Below are positions 1 to 9,491 of a stretch of 64,000 bases of DNA, one piece after another (positions within the stretch are counted from its first letter, which is position 1; each line of letters begins with the position of its first letter). A program made the translations under genes and the position numbers. This stretch comes from JADHLK01 sp038131695. GTDB lineage: Bacteria; Pseudomonadota; Alphaproteobacteria; Puniceispirillales; Puniceispirillaceae. The DNA lies in contig JAYPQA010000026.1 in assembly GCA_038131695.1 (NCBI GenBank), positions 33,675 through 97,674 of the forward strand, in the 5' to 3' direction. Under the pieces are notes generated by a model. That model had not been told where the DNA came from, made no database searches, and worked only from the letters and a program-made list of their open reading frames with translations.

Positions 1-563
1 CGTGTCTGGGTAATGGCATGGGATTTCAGCCAGCTGGCAGTCTGGCTGTCGGGATGCAAGGCACTGGCCACGGCTACCGCGCCTGTTTCCGGCAGGGGCC
101 GGGTTTGGGCGGCTTTCCTCTGGCCCCCTGTTATCTGCAACGCACCGCGCCCCACAATCCCGATAAACAGCCGGTCCAGCATCGGCGCATAGACGAGCCC
201 CATCAACGGTCGGCCCGCCTCGATCAGGCCAATATTCACGGTAAAGGCCCCGCCGGTGCCGGGTTTGATGAATTCCCTGGTGCCATCGAGCGGGTCAACC
301 AGAAAAAAGCGCTGCCCGCCAGCCAGCTGGTGACTGGCTTCATTTTCCTCTGAGATAACCGGAATATCACCGGCCAGTTCGGCAAGGGCTGGCAGTAACA
401 GATCTTCTGCTGCCCGGTCAGCCTGTGTCACCGGCGAGCCATCCTGCTTGAATTCCGCCTGAACCCCTTTTGCATGAACAGCCATAATAGCGGCCCCGGC
501 GGCCAGAACCGCCGGCTGCAGAGCCTCCGCAAGAGAAGTCAGCTGGTCTGGCTTGCTGCGCAT
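1..563 (-). CDS. cysQ: 3'(2'),5'-bisphosphate nucleotidase CysQ (3' end cut by window)
   Basis: An inositol-monophosphatase-fold enzyme that removes the 3' phosphate from PAP/PAPS during sulfate assimilation. The frame reads without interruption from an ATG at 563 to the window edge, about 187 residues of an expected 260 or so. Family motifs are present: DGSPVTQADRAAE near the start, PVISEEN (metal-binding Glu), the metal-binding VDPLDGTREF, and FTVNIGLIEAG. A GGAGG lies directly against the ATG, so the exact start is uncertain. It lies 16 nt downstream of mmsA on the same strand and may be cotranscribed with it. The family call is secure; the C-terminus is outside the window. Confidence 0.85.
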   Translation of the reverse strand, partial: MRSKPDQLTSLAEALQPAVLAAGAAIMAVHAKGVQAEFKQDGSPVTQADRAAEDLLLPALAELAGDIPVISEENEASHQLAGGQRFFLVDPLDGTREFIKPGTGGAFTVNIGLIEAGRPLMGLVYAPMLDRLFIGIVGRGALQITGGQRKAAQTRPLPETGAVAVASALHPDSQTASWLKSHAITQT

Positions 564-579
564 CCTCCGGGCTGCCGGG

Positions 580-2080
580 TCAGCCAAGCGTTGGCATCTT
601 GAATTCCGGGTCAGAACGCATCCCGGAAGGCCAGCGGGCGGTTGTGGTTTTGATGCGGGTAAAAAAGCGCACCCCTTCCATGCCATGCATATGATGCTCC
701 GCAAAGATGGAGTCTTTCCAGCCGCCAAAGCTGTAATAGGCCATCGGCACCGGTATCGGCACATTCACCCCGACCATGCCCACCTGAATATCGCGGGCGA
801 AATGGCGGGCCACATCCCCATCGCGGGTGAAAATGGCGGTGCCATTAGCATAAGCATGGGCATGGATCAAATCCACCGCCTCAGCATAGGAATTGCGGCG
901 CACGACAGACAGGACCGGCCCGAAAATTTCCTCTTTCCAGACGGACATTTGCGGGGTCACCTGATCCAGCAAGGTTCCGCCCAGATAATAGCCGCCCTCA
1001 TAGCCTTGCTTATCCATGGCAAAGCCGCGCCCATCCACGACCAGCTTTGCCCCTTCTGCCTCACCTGCATCAATATAGCCACGCACTTTTTCCAGATGCT
1101 GGCCGGTTACCAGCGGCCCCATCTCAGAGGCCGGATCCGTGCCCGGACCGATCTTCAGCGCTTCTATCTGGGGCTTCAGCCTCTCGATCAGCGCATCGGC
1201 TGTTTTCTGTCCGACCGGCACCGCAACCGAGACAGCCATGCAGCGTTCCCCGGCTGAGCCATAAGCCGCCCCCATCAACGCACTGGCGGCCATATCCAGA
1301 TCAGCATCCGGCATAATCACCATGTGGTTCTTGGCCCCGCCCAGCGCCTGCACCCGCTTGCCATTGGCACTGGCGGTGCTGTGGATATAGCGGGCAATCG
1401 GGGTGGATCCAACAAAGCTGACCGCACGCAGCTGGTCATGATGGAGCAGGGCATCCACCGCATCCTTGCCGCCCTGAACAACATTGAAAACGCCTTTGGG
1501 CAGCCCGGCCTCAATCAGCCATTCTGCCATCAGCAAGGAGGCAGAGGGATCGCGCTCAGAGGGTTTCAGAATAAAGCAATTCCCGGTCACCAGCGCAATC
1601 GGGAACATCCACATCGGCACCATGGCCGGAAAATTGAACGGGGTGATACCGGCCACAACGCCCAGCGGCTGGCGCGTGGAATAGCTGTCCACACCGCTGC
1701 CGACATTTTCCGAATACTCCCCTTTTGAAATGCGGCGCCCCAAGGGCAAATTCCACCACTTCCAGACCGCGGGTAATCTCACCGGCCGCATCCTCCAGCG
1801 TCTTGCCATGTTCAGCTGTAATCGCATGGGCCAGCTGGTCGGTGCGCTCTGTCATGATCGCTTTGAACCGATCCAGAATTCGCGCACGCCGCAAAACCGG
1901 CATATCCGCCCATTCCGGCCAGGCCGCGAGGCTGGCAGCCATAGCCTTGTCCACCTCTGGCTTGCCTCCCAGCGTGACGATGGATGTTTGCTCGCCGGTC
2001 GCCGGATTGAACACGCCCTGATTGGGTGCGACCGCATCAAACAGATACTCACCGGCGATAAAATGTCCGATTTCAGCCAT
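580..2080 (-). CDS. mmsA: Methylmalonate-semialdehyde dehydrogenase (CoA-acylating), frameshifted
   Basis: Catalyses NAD- and CoA-dependent oxidation of (methyl)malonate semialdehyde to propionyl- or acetyl-CoA in valine, inositol or beta-alanine breakdown. Two frames join at the TTTT run 1723-1726: the upstream frame ends in GAPHFK and the downstream one resumes as GEYSENVGSGVDS, exactly where the family continues. Removing one base restores about 499 residues, the usual length. The NAD-binding ITPFNFPAMVP and the catalytic cysteine in GSAGERCMAVSV (about residue 280) are intact. The start ATG at 2080 has AGAGGGA upstream. Read literally, the pieces are 1556-2080 and 580-1827. The break is probably a homopolymer consensus error rather than decay. 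Confidence 0.9.
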
Positions 2081-2186
2081 GATGGTCCCTCTTGGCAGTC
2101 TGCTTTTTGATAAAGATGTTATTTAGATTTTTTTACTGGCACAAAACCCGGTCAGCTGGCAAGCAGACTTTTGCCTGTCCGGCCAG

Positions 2187-2222
2187 AATTCAAGTCTAAA
2201 TTCAAGTTTGAATTCAAGTCTG
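2187..2222. repeat. Three 12-bp near-tandem repeats carrying stop codons
   Basis: On the minus strand the unit ACTTGAATTCAA is repeated about three times with period 12. Because 12 is a multiple of three, each copy puts another TGA in frame after the pxpC stop, plus one TAG. The rest of the 2081-2213 gap is AT-rich with no other feature I can support. Confidence 0.7.
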
Positions 2223-3169
2223 GATTTTCGCCAGAATGGCGGCCATCTCAGAAGCGCGCCGGGCAGCCAGCCTGCCGGCCTCCTCCAGCGTGACCGCTGC
2301 AAATGTGATCGCAGCCCCCGGCCTCAGCCTGCCCAGACCCGGCAAATCAGCTGAGATGACCGTGGCAATTTTGGCATAGCCGCCAGTGGTGCCGTGATCC
2401 GCCATCAAGATAATCGGCTGGCCTTCTGCCGGCACCTGAATATGGCCGCGCACAATCCCGTCCGAGATAATATCAGCCGGCCCGCAATGCGCCAGTTTTG
2501 GCCCGGCCAGCCGCATCCCCATCCGGCTCAGCTGCGGGGTGACCTGCCAGCTGCTGTCGGTCAGCCTGGCGCGCGCCTCGCCGGTGAACCAGTCATCCTG
2601 TGGGCCAAAGATTATCCGCAGCTGGCTGGGTGCGGCCAAAGCTGGCGGCTCGGCCAGAAACCCGGCCCGTGCGGAGGTGAGCTGGCGCAGGCCCAGCCGG
2701 TCACCAGCGGCCAGAAGCCGCCCGTCCAGCCCGCCTATCCCGGCATTGGCGGTGGTGCCCTGAGAGCCGTAGAGAGACGGCAAATCCAGATCAGCTGCCA
2801 GACAAAGCAGCACCGACAGGCTGTCCTTGAAGGGCCGGATTGTCAGCTGCTCGCCGGCCTGAATATCGCAAGCCGTATAGGGCGGAATGCGTCTCGCCTC
2901 GCCTTTTTGGAGAGGACCTCCAGCACCGCCTCACTGCTGCCCGCAAGACAAATCTGCAGATCACCGCCCGCCAGCCCAGCCACAAAGCCGCCCTGGCAAA
3001 TCTCAATCGCTGGCTGGCCAGCCGGATTGCCCAGCACCGCATTGCCCGTCTGCAAGGCTTCCCGGTCCAGCACGCCGCCTTCCGGCACGCCCAGCGCCTG
3101 CCAGCCAATCCGCCCGTTATCCTGAACCGTGCTGCAAGGCCCGGCTGTTTGGATATGCAGCTCAGCCAT
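2214..3169 (-). CDS. pxpC: 5-oxoprolinase subunit C (biotin-dependent carboxyltransferase family), frameshifted
   Basis: Subunit of the ATP-dependent prokaryotic 5-oxoprolinase, which opens 5-oxoproline to glutamate. The N-terminal frame starts at 3169 (MAELHIQTAGPCSTVQDNGR, typical of the family) and loses frame near the GGG at 2880-2882. The C-terminal part continues in another frame with LYGSQGTTANAGIGG and LDGRLLAAGD, matching the family GSrST..GG..GR.L..GD block. Adding one base gives about 318 residues, a normal length. It overlaps the end of pxpB by 8 nt, as is common in pxp operons. Its stop lies inside a short tandem repeat. The family is clear; the break looks like a homopolymer miscall. 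Confidence 0.85.
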
Positions 3170-3977
3170 GGCCGCTGGCCCCGGTTTGGCTCAGCCGGGC
3201 TGGCAGCTGGCCTTGTTCTGCCTCGGCTTCCAGCTGGGCAAATTCTGGCTGCGAGACGGCTTCAAACGAGACCAGATCACCCAGCCGGAACAGAATTGGC
3301 TGATCAGATTGGGGGGTGAAAATATCAAATGGAACAGACCCAATCAGATGCCAGCCTCCGGGGGAGTCCATCGGATAAATCACGCTTTGCCCCATTGCGA
3401 TAGCCAGGCTTCTGGCCGGCACTCTTATGCGCGGTTCGGCCCGCCGCGGCAGGGACAGGGCCGGGTCCAGCCCGGTCATATAGCCAAGTCCGGGCAAAAA
3501 CCCCATCACCGCTATTTCATAGCTTTTATTGGCATGGCGGGTGATGATCTCGGCCTCATCCAGCCCGGTCTGTTCTGCCACAAAGCCGAGATCCGGCCCC
3601 TCATACAAGGCCGGGATTTGCCAATGGCGCGGATGCAGTGCCGCGCTGTCCAGCGGCTCGGCCAGCATCAGGCTGACGGCCTCGCGCAATTTGGCTGCTG
3701 AGGTTGCCAGCGGATCATAATGCAGCAAAATACTGGTCAGCCCGGGGACAATATCGGTCAGCCCAGCCAGCTCTCCGGCCTTCATCCGGGCCCTTATCTG
3801 GTCTGCGCGCAGGCGGGCAATGCGGGCAAGCTGCGGGTCAGGCTGGCGATAATCCTGCGGTCTGAGAACCGGACCCCAGCCATTGAAATCCAGCAGCAAT
3901 CCGGTATCTGCCGCCAGCCGCCAAACCGGGGTGAACCAGACCGGGGTGAAGTTGTCTGCCTTGGGGTTCTGCGTCAT
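3162..3977 (-). CDS. pxpB: 5-oxoprolinase subunit B
   Basis: Partner of PxpC in the PxpABC 5-oxoprolinase, once called KipI-like allophanate hydrolase subunit 1. Diagnostic segments are PGLTSILLHYDP, the GFLPGLGYMTGLDP loop, RIRVPARSLAIAM and SPGGWHLIG. I place the start at ATG 3977, preceded by AGGGACAG; the frame is open to 4064 but the extra residues do not resemble the family. Predicted length is 271 residues. Near the N-terminus a 15-bp tandem duplication (3925-3954) encodes FTPVW twice. It is divergent from pxpA, with about 125 bp between their starts. Confidence 0.88.
   Translation of the reverse strand: MTQNPKADNFTPVWFTPVWRLAADTGLLLDFNGWGPVLRPQDYRQPDPQLARIARLRADQIRARMKAGELAGLTDIVPGLTSILLHYDPLATSAAKLREAVSLMLAEPLDSAALHPRHWQIPALYEGPDLGFVAEQTGLDEAEIITRHANKSYEIAVMGFLPGLGYMTGLDPALSLPRRAEPRIRVPARSLAIAMGQSVIYPMDSPGGWHLIGSVPFDIFTPQSDQPILFRLGDLVSFEAVSQPEFAQLEAEAEQGQLPARLSQTGASGHG
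3925..3954. repeat. 15-bp in-frame tandem duplication inside pxpB
   Basis: ACCGGGGTGAACCAG is followed directly by a nearly identical unit, giving the repeated pentapeptide FTPVWFTPVW near the PxpB N-terminus. It does not disturb the frame. Confidence 0.75.
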
Positions 3978-4102
3978 CTGCTGGCTGTCCCTCTCTTGCC
4001 GAAAGGCCCCCTTATTGGGCATACTCACAAAACCATCATAGGATGAGACCTGCAATGCGGGCAAGAAATGATAGGCCGGACTGAGCAGTCGGGGAGGGGC
4101 AG

Positions 4103-4876
4103 ATGGCAGAAAATCTATGCAATCTCAATGCGGATATGGGTGAGGGATGGGGCGTCTGGCAAATAGGTGATGATGCCGGGCTGCTGGAGCTGGTCAACAG
4201 CGCCAATATCGCCTGCGGTCTGCATGGCGGCGATTACAACATCATGGCACAGCTGATGGCGGCAGCAGCAGAAAAAGGCGTCACTATCGGGGCGCATCCC
4301 GGCTTTTTTGATCTACATGGCTTTGGCCGCCGCGCCCTGCCGGTGAGTGAGGCGGAGGCAGAGAGGCTGCTGGCCTATCAGATAGGGGCCGCGCTTGGCA
4401 TAGCCGCTCTGGTCGGGGCAAAGGTCAGCCATGTCAAGGTGCATGGGGCGCTCAATAATATGGCCTGTGCGGATCGTGGCCTGTCCGATGCGCTGGTGCG
4501 GGCGGTGCGGGCAGTGGATGAGAGCCTTGTCTTTCTGGCCCCCTCCCTGTCTGAGATGGCGGCAGCTGGCCGCGCAGGCGGGCTGGCCGTGGTGGATGAG
4601 GTGTTTGCCGATCGCCGCTATATGCCGGACGGGCAGCTGGCCCCGCGCAGCAGGCCCGATGCGCTGATCACGGATGCTGGCGAAAGCCTGGGCCAGATTG
4701 AGCGGATTATCCGGCAGGGGGAAGTGGTCTGTGTGGATGGCTCTGTTCTGCAGCTTCCTGGCCGGTCTGTCTGTGTGCATGGCGATGGGGCGCAGGCCCT
4801 GGCCCTGGCCAAGGCGGTGCGGGACGGGCTGGTGGCTGCCTCAATCAAGCTTGTTCCCTTGCCGGAAATTGTTTAG
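4103..4876 (+). CDS. pxpA: 5-oxoprolinase subunit A (LamB/YcsF family)
   Basis: The third subunit of the oxoprolinase complex, a 257-residue LamB/YcsF protein. The N-terminal NLNADMGEGWG, the core SANIACGLHGGDY, GAHPGFFDLHGFGRR and HVKVHGALNN all match the family. Canonical members read ...ACGFHAGDP, GAHPSYPDL and HVKPHGALYN, so this is a divergent member. The start ATG 4103 has GGGGAGGGG upstream. It is transcribed away from pxpBC, so the complex is encoded by two divergent units sharing one intergenic region. Confidence 0.88.
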   Translation: MAENLCNLNADMGEGWGVWQIGDDAGLLELVNSANIACGLHGGDYNIMAQLMAAAAEKGVTIGAHPGFFDLHGFGRRALPVSEAEAERLLAYQIGAALGIAALVGAKVSHVKVHGALNNMACADRGLSDALVRAVRAVDESLVFLAPSLSEMAAAGRAGGLAVVDEVFADRRYMPDGQLAPRSRPDALITDAGESLGQIERIIRQGEVVCVDGSVLQLPGRSVCVHGDGAQALALAKAVRDGLVAASIKLVPLPEIV

Positions 4877-5002
4877 TCTGATCCGATGATCAGCCATAGT
4901 TGATTATTGTTTTCCTGCTGGTGGGAAAGCCAAACCATCTCTTGCCCGTTCCTCCCTTTTTGGTTTAGAGGGGGAGCCAGACCAAAACAGGAGCAGAACA
5001 CC

Positions 5003-6183
5003 ATGAAAAAGACCAAAGTCGCTATTATCGGGGCCGGGCCGGCCGGGTTGCTCTTGAGCCATATCCTGCATCTGCGCGGGATTGAGTCGGTGATTTTGGA
5101 ATCCCGCAGCCGTGCCTATTGTGAAAGCCGCATCCGGGCCGGCATTCTGGAACAGGGCACGGTGGATATGCTCCGCAAGGCCGGGTGAATGAGCGGATGG
5201 ATAAAGAGGGCCTGCCGCATTGGGGGGTTGATATTGCCTTTCGCGGGGTGCTGCATCCGATCAGTATTGAAAAATATGACAAGGGCCGTCAGGTGATGGC
5301 CTGGGGCCAGACTGAAATCGTCAAGGATCTGTTTTCCCTGCATGAGGCAAACGGAACCGAGATCATTACCGAGGCAGAAGTTATTGAGCTGCAGGATATT
5401 GAATCCAGCCAGCCAGCTGTGATCTATAAACAGGCCGGCAAGACCGAGCGTCTGGAATGTGATTTTATCGCCGGGTGTGACGGGTTTTGGGGTGTGTCGC
5501 GCCATGCCATACCAGAAGAAAAAAGACAGGCTTGGGATCTTATCTATCCTTATAGCTGGCTGGGAATTCTGGCAGATGCCCCGCCCGCCAATGAGGTGGT
5601 GATCTATGCCCATAGTGATGAGGGCTTTGCCCTGCAATCCATGCGCTCTCCGCAAGTCAGCCGCCTCTATATTCAGGTTGATAATGAGGATAAGGTTGAA
5701 AACTGGTCAGATGAGGCGATTTGGGATGCGCTTGACCGGCGCACCGGCGTGAAAATGAATCGCGGGCCGGTCACCGACAAGGCGATCACCCCGATGCGCT
5801 CCTTTGTTTCAGAACCGATGCAATATGGCCGGCTGTTTCTGGCCGGGGATGCTGCCCATATCGTGCCGCCGACCGGGGCCAAGGGGCTGAATCTGGCGGT
5901 TGCCGATGTCTCGCTGCTCTCCGCGTCCTTTATCAGCCATTATTGCGATGGCGATGAGGCCCCGCTTGGCCTTTATGGCGAACGAGCACTGCGCCGTATC
6001 TGGAAGGTGGAGCGGTTCAGCTGGCAAACCACGCGCTTGCTGCATCTGGACAACCGCCATACAGATTTTGAATTGCGCCTGCAGGAAGCCGATATTGACT
6101 ATCTGCTGCATTCCGATAATGCCAAGGCCTCCTTTGCGGAAAATTATGCCGGGCTGCCGATTGACCAGCTGCCTGATATTTAG
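5003..6183 (+). CDS. pobA: 4-hydroxybenzoate 3-monooxygenase, frameshifted
   Basis: FAD/NAD(P)H hydroxylase that converts 4-hydroxybenzoate to protocatechuate, the substrate of the lig operon nearby. The N-terminal FAD motif VAIIGAGPAGLLLS and RIRAGILEQGTVDMLRKAG are read in one frame, which stops at 5188. The next frame resumes at once with NERMDKEGLPHWGVDIAF. One extra G at GGG 5183-5185 would join them into a protein of about 393 residues, the normal length. The second FAD motif LFLAGDAAHIVPPTGAKGLN and the family C-terminus are intact. The start has AGGAGCAGAACACC upstream. Likely a consensus indel; if real, the strain could not make protocatechuate from 4-hydroxybenzoate by this enzyme. 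Confidence 0.9.
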
Positions 6184-6240
6184 GGGCTGTGCGCGCCAGG
6201 GCAGTCGGCCGGTGCAGCTGGCCGGTAAAGCTGGCAGACT

Positions 6241-7155
6241 TCAGGGCCCGGCTAAGCCAGATTGCTCAGCCTGACGCACGCAATCCCTGGCAAAATCGAT
6301 GAAGGCGCGGATTTTTTTCGGTGGCGCGGCGCGCCGTTGATACAGCGCAGAAATAGTGGCTCTGGCATCCGGCTCCACCCCGTCCAGCACGCGCACCAGA
6401 CTGCCTTCGGCAAGCTGGCGCTGGCAATAGAGCAGCGGCAAAAACCCTATGCCGCCCCCGGCAATCAGCGTCTCGCGCAACATCAGCGGATCATTCAGGC
6501 TGGCCAGCCCGGTGGTGTCCAGCACCGCGCGCTGGCCATTTATCCGCAGGCGAAACCGCCGCTCGCGGTAGCGGCGCTCACAAAATCGCATGGCCCGCCG
6601 GATGCTGGCCGGCTCAGCTGTAATATCCTGCAGGCCCGGCAGGTCCGGGGCCGCCACAAAGGCCAGCGGGGCATCAAAAATCTTTTGCGAAACCAGGTCT
6701 GAATCCTGCAATTCGCCAACCGCAAGGGCCAGATCGATATTTTCTGCCATCAGATTTACCTGATGGCTGGTAACCAGAATGGTGAGCGCGATCTCCGGAT
6801 AGGCGCGCTGGAATTGCGCCAGCCTGCCTTGAATAATCTCGCGCGCAAAAGCCATTGGCAGGGTGACGGTCAAGGCCCCGGAGGGCCGCCCGGACAGGCC
6901 GGAGAGCGCATTGTCAGCAGCCCGCACCTGTTCCATGATCAGCTGGGCATGGGCGAGGAAATTCTGCCCCTCATCGGTCAGCCGGACATGGCGGGTATTG
7001 CGTTCAAACAAGGTGAGGTCCAGCTGGCTCTCCAGCCGCGCCAGAATACGGCTGACAGAGGATTTTGGCCGCCCCAGACGCGCCGCCGCCGCGGTGATGC
7101 TCTGCAACTCGGCAACCGCCAGAAAAACCGGAATCGCATCAATGTTCCAATTCAT
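6241..7155 (-). CDS. LysR-family transcriptional regulator of the aromatic block
   Basis: A 304-residue LysR regulator: winged helix-turn-helix in the first 60 residues (AAAARLGRPKSSVSRILARLE), linker, then a substrate-binding domain (SGALTVTLPMAF onward). It is transcribed divergently from ligA across 105 bp, the classic layout for a LysR activator of the adjacent operon. The ligand is not visible from sequence; protocatechuate or a ring-cleavage intermediate would fit the context. Its 3' end converges on pobA with about 57 bp between them. Confidence 0.88.
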   Translation of the reverse strand: MNWNIDAIPVFLAVAELQSITAAAARLGRPKSSVSRILARLESQLDLTLFERNTRHVRLTDEGQNFLAHAQLIMEQVRAADNALSGLSGRPSGALTVTLPMAFAREIIQGRLAQFQRAYPEIALTILVTSHQVNLMAENIDLALAVGELQDSDLVSQKIFDAPLAFVAAPDLPGLQDITAEPASIRRAMRFCERRYRERRFRLRINGQRAVLDTTGLASLNDPLMLRETLIAGGGIGFLPLLYCQRQLAEGSLVRVLDGVEPDARATISALYQRRAAPPKKIRAFIDFARDCVRQAEQSGLAGP

Positions 7156-7173
7156 GGACAGTCTGTTCCTTTT

Positions 7174-7215
7174 TTGATTATTGTATGCGATTGCAATCTA
7201 ATATAGGCTTGCGAT
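7174..7215. promoter_or_regulatory. Putative LysR operator and ligA promoter
   Basis: The intergenic strip holds the perfect palindrome GATTGCAATC (7189-7198) within a T-N11-A type context and a second related TTGCGATCG just after it. A TAATAT at 7199-7204 could be a -10 element for ligA. This is the expected position for the regulator divergent to ligA. The assignment is by pattern and location only. Confidence 0.45.
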
Positions 7216-7260
7216 CGTTTCAAATTATTTATCCTTTTGACCTAAGGAAGGAGGCGCATC

Positions 7261-7674
7261 ATGGCGACCAGGAAACCAGACATACGCGAGTATGATGATG
7301 TGCCCGGCACTTATGTGCTGGACGGGCGCAGCTATCGCAAGGGCTTTCATTTGAATATGTTTTGTATGTCCTTGAACAAGGCAGAATGCCGTGAGGAATT
7401 TGCCAAGGATGAAGAAGCCTATATGAAAAAATATCCGATGACTGATGAACAGCGCCAGGCGGTGCTGGACCGGGATTATATCCGGCTGCTGCAGCTGGGG
7501 GCGAATGTCTATTACACTTTCAAATTGGTCAGCCATGATCGCCAGCCGCCGCAAGTCATGTATGGCAAAATGTCCAGCCCGCAGCTGAGCTTTGATGAGT
7601 TCCAGCAGATGATGCTGGGTGGGGGCCGCCCGATTGAGGGCAATCGCAGCAAAAAGGAGCAGCAGAATGGCTAG
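7261..7674 (+). CDS. ligA: Protocatechuate 4,5-dioxygenase alpha subunit
   Basis: Small subunit of the extradiol dioxygenase that opens the protocatechuate ring between carbons 4 and 5. The 137 residues match LigA: GTYVLDGRSYRKGFHLNMF, the EEYMKKYP-like stretch, LLQLGANVYYTFKL and a C-terminal MSSPQLSFDEFQQMMLGG. A strong AAGGAG site at 7248-7253 precedes the ATG. It is the first gene of the operon and overlaps ligB by 8 nt, which suggests coupled translation of the two subunits. Confidence 0.93.
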   Translation: MATRKPDIREYDDVPGTYVLDGRSYRKGFHLNMFCMSLNKAECREEFAKDEEAYMKKYPMTDEQRQAVLDRDYIRLLQLGANVYYTFKLVSHDRQPPQVMYGKMSSPQLSFDEFQQMMLGGGRPIEGNRSKKEQQNG

Positions 7675-8506
7675 ACTTATTGCCGGAATGGGCACTTCTC
7701 ATGTGCCGGGTGTCGGGGCCGCCATGGATAATGGCAAGACAGGCGAAGCCTATTGGACGGAGCTGTTCAAGGGCTTTGAGACGCTGCGCGGCTGGCACGC
7801 CAAAAATGTGCCGGATGTTACGATTATTGTGTTTAATGATCATGCAACCTTTTATGCGCTGGATAATTACGCCACCTTTACCCTCGGTGTGGGAGAGGAA
7901 TTCCAGCCCGCTGATGAGGGGTGGGGCCGCCGCCAAGTGCCGATCGTCAAGGGTCATCCAGAGCTGGCCTGGCATCTGGTCGAAAGCCTGATGGCAGAAG
8001 AATTTGACATGGCCGTATCCGGCAATCTGGAGGTGGATCACGGTCTGACCGTGCCGCTGTCCATTGCCTATGATCAGCCCTCCGAATGGCCCACCCGGGT
8101 AATCCCGCTCTGTGTCAATGTGATTCAGCATCCGCAACCTACAGCCCTGCGCTGCTACAAGCTGGGCGAGGCGATTGGCCGGGCCATAGCCAGCTGGGAT
8201 GAGGATATCACCGTGGGCATCTGGGGCACCGGCGGCCTGTCGCACCAGCTGGGCGGTGAGCGGGCTGGTGTGGTCAATCCGGAATTTGACAAGGCGTTTC
8301 TGGATAATCTGGTCGCTGACCCGATGGCCAATACCCGAATCAGCCATGCTGAATTTATCCGCGAGGCGGGTGCAGAAGGGATTGAGATGATTATGTGGAA
8401 TGTGATGCGCGGTGCATTGGGCGAAAAAGTCAAGGAAGTCTGCCGCCTCTATCATATTCCCGTGTCAGCGACGGCTTATGGGGGTATTATTCTGGAAGCA
8501 GAATAA
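7667..8506 (+). CDS. ligB: Protocatechuate 4,5-dioxygenase beta (catalytic) subunit
   Basis: Catalytic Fe(II) subunit of the type II extradiol dioxygenase, 279 residues. His12 (GTSHVPG) and about His59 (FNDHATFY) correspond to the iron ligands known in Sphingobium LigB. About His193 (GLSHQLGG) corresponds to the catalytic base, and the C-terminal EAGAEGIEMIMW supplies the glutamate ligand region. I chose ATG 7667 because it has AAAAAGGAG upstream and gives the family N-terminus MARLIAGMGTSH; an open frame further upstream lies inside ligA. The product would be 4-carboxy-2-hydroxymuconate 6-semialdehyde. Confidence 0.94.
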   Translation: MARLIAGMGTSHVPGVGAAMDNGKTGEAYWTELFKGFETLRGWHAKNVPDVTIIVFNDHATFYALDNYATFTLGVGEEFQPADEGWGRRQVPIVKGHPELAWHLVESLMAEEFDMAVSGNLEVDHGLTVPLSIAYDQPSEWPTRVIPLCVNVIQHPQPTALRCYKLGEAIGRAIASWDEDITVGIWGTGGLSHQLGGERAGVVNPEFDKAFLDNLVADPMANTRISHAEFIREAGAEGIEMIMWNVMRGALGEKVKEVCRLYHIPVSATAYGGIILEAE

Positions 8507-8531
8507 TTTTGCAGGTGAAGGACAGACAAGC

Positions 8532-9488
8532 ATGAGCAAAATCAGAATCGGTGTAGCCGGGGCGAATGGCGCTTTTGGCAGCAAGCATTTGGAAGCCCTC
8601 AGCGCGATTGAGGAAGCAGAAACCGTTGCCGTGATGGCAACCAGCATGGAAAAGGCCAATGGCGTGGCGGATCAGTTTGGCGTGCCGGCCCGCTATGATG
8701 ACTATCAGGCCATGCTGGCCCATGACGGGTTGGATGCGGTCATTCTGGCCACCCCGACCCAGCTGCACGCTGCCCAGGGGCTGGCCGCGATGCAGGCTGG
8801 CAAGCATGTGCTGATTGAAATCCCGATGGCTGACAGCCTGGCCGATTCAGAACAGCTGCTGGCCATGCAAAAACAGACCGGGCTGGTGGGCATGGCTGGC
8901 CATGTGCGCCGCTTTAACCCGTCGCATCAATGGGTGCATAACAAGATCACCGCAGGCGATCTGGCTATCCAGCAAATGGATGTGCAGACCTATTTCTTCC
9001 GCCGCACCAATATGAATGCCAAGGGTGAGCCGCGCAGCTGGACCGATCACCTGCTCTGGCATCATGCCTGCCATACGATTGATCTGTTCATGTATCAGAC
9101 CGGTGAGGAGGTATCAGAAGTCTATGCCGTGCAGGGCCCGCAGCATCCCGATCTGGGGATCGCGATGGATATGTCTATTCTGATGAAAACCCCGACCGGC
9201 AAGCTCTGCACCCTGTCCCTGTCTTTTAATAATGACGGGCCGCTGGGAACCTTTTTCCGCTATATTTGTGACAAGGGCACCTATATCGCCCGCTATGATG
9301 ATCTGTTTGACGGGCGCGATGAGCCGATTGATGTCTCACAGGTCGCTGTCTCAATGAACGGGATAGAGTTGATCGACCGGGAATTTGTCGCCGCTATCCA
9401 GGAAGGGCGGGAGCCGAATGGCAGCTTTGCCCAATGTCTGCCCGCCATGCAGGTGATGCATGAGATTGAGCAGAAGATGAGCCTGTAG
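8532..9488 (+). CDS. ligC: 4-carboxy-2-hydroxymuconate-6-semialdehyde dehydrogenase
   Basis: Gfo/Idh/MocA-type NADP-dependent dehydrogenase of 318 residues that turns the ring-opened semialdehyde (in its hemiacetal form) into 2-pyrone-4,6-dicarboxylate. It shows the N-terminal Rossmann motif RIGVAGANGAFGSKHLEAL, DAVILATPTQLH, the GKHVLIEIPMA strand and a substrate helix with WTDHLLWHHACHTIDLF. The start at 8532 has AAGGA upstream; the frame is open further upstream but only inside ligB. Its place between ligB and ligU/ligI fixes the role. Confidence 0.92.
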   Translation: MSKIRIGVAGANGAFGSKHLEALSAIEEAETVAVMATSMEKANGVADQFGVPARYDDYQAMLAHDGLDAVILATPTQLHAAQGLAAMQAGKHVLIEIPMADSLADSEQLLAMQKQTGLVGMAGHVRRFNPSHQWVHNKITAGDLAIQQMDVQTYFFRRTNMNAKGEPRSWTDHLLWHHACHTIDLFMYQTGEEVSEVYAVQGPQHPDLGIAMDMSILMKTPTGKLCTLSLSFNNDGPLGTFFRYICDKGTYIARYDDLFDGRDEPIDVSQVAVSMNGIELIDREFVAAIQEGREPNGSFAQCLPAMQVMHEIEQKMSL

Positions 9489-9491
9489 CGG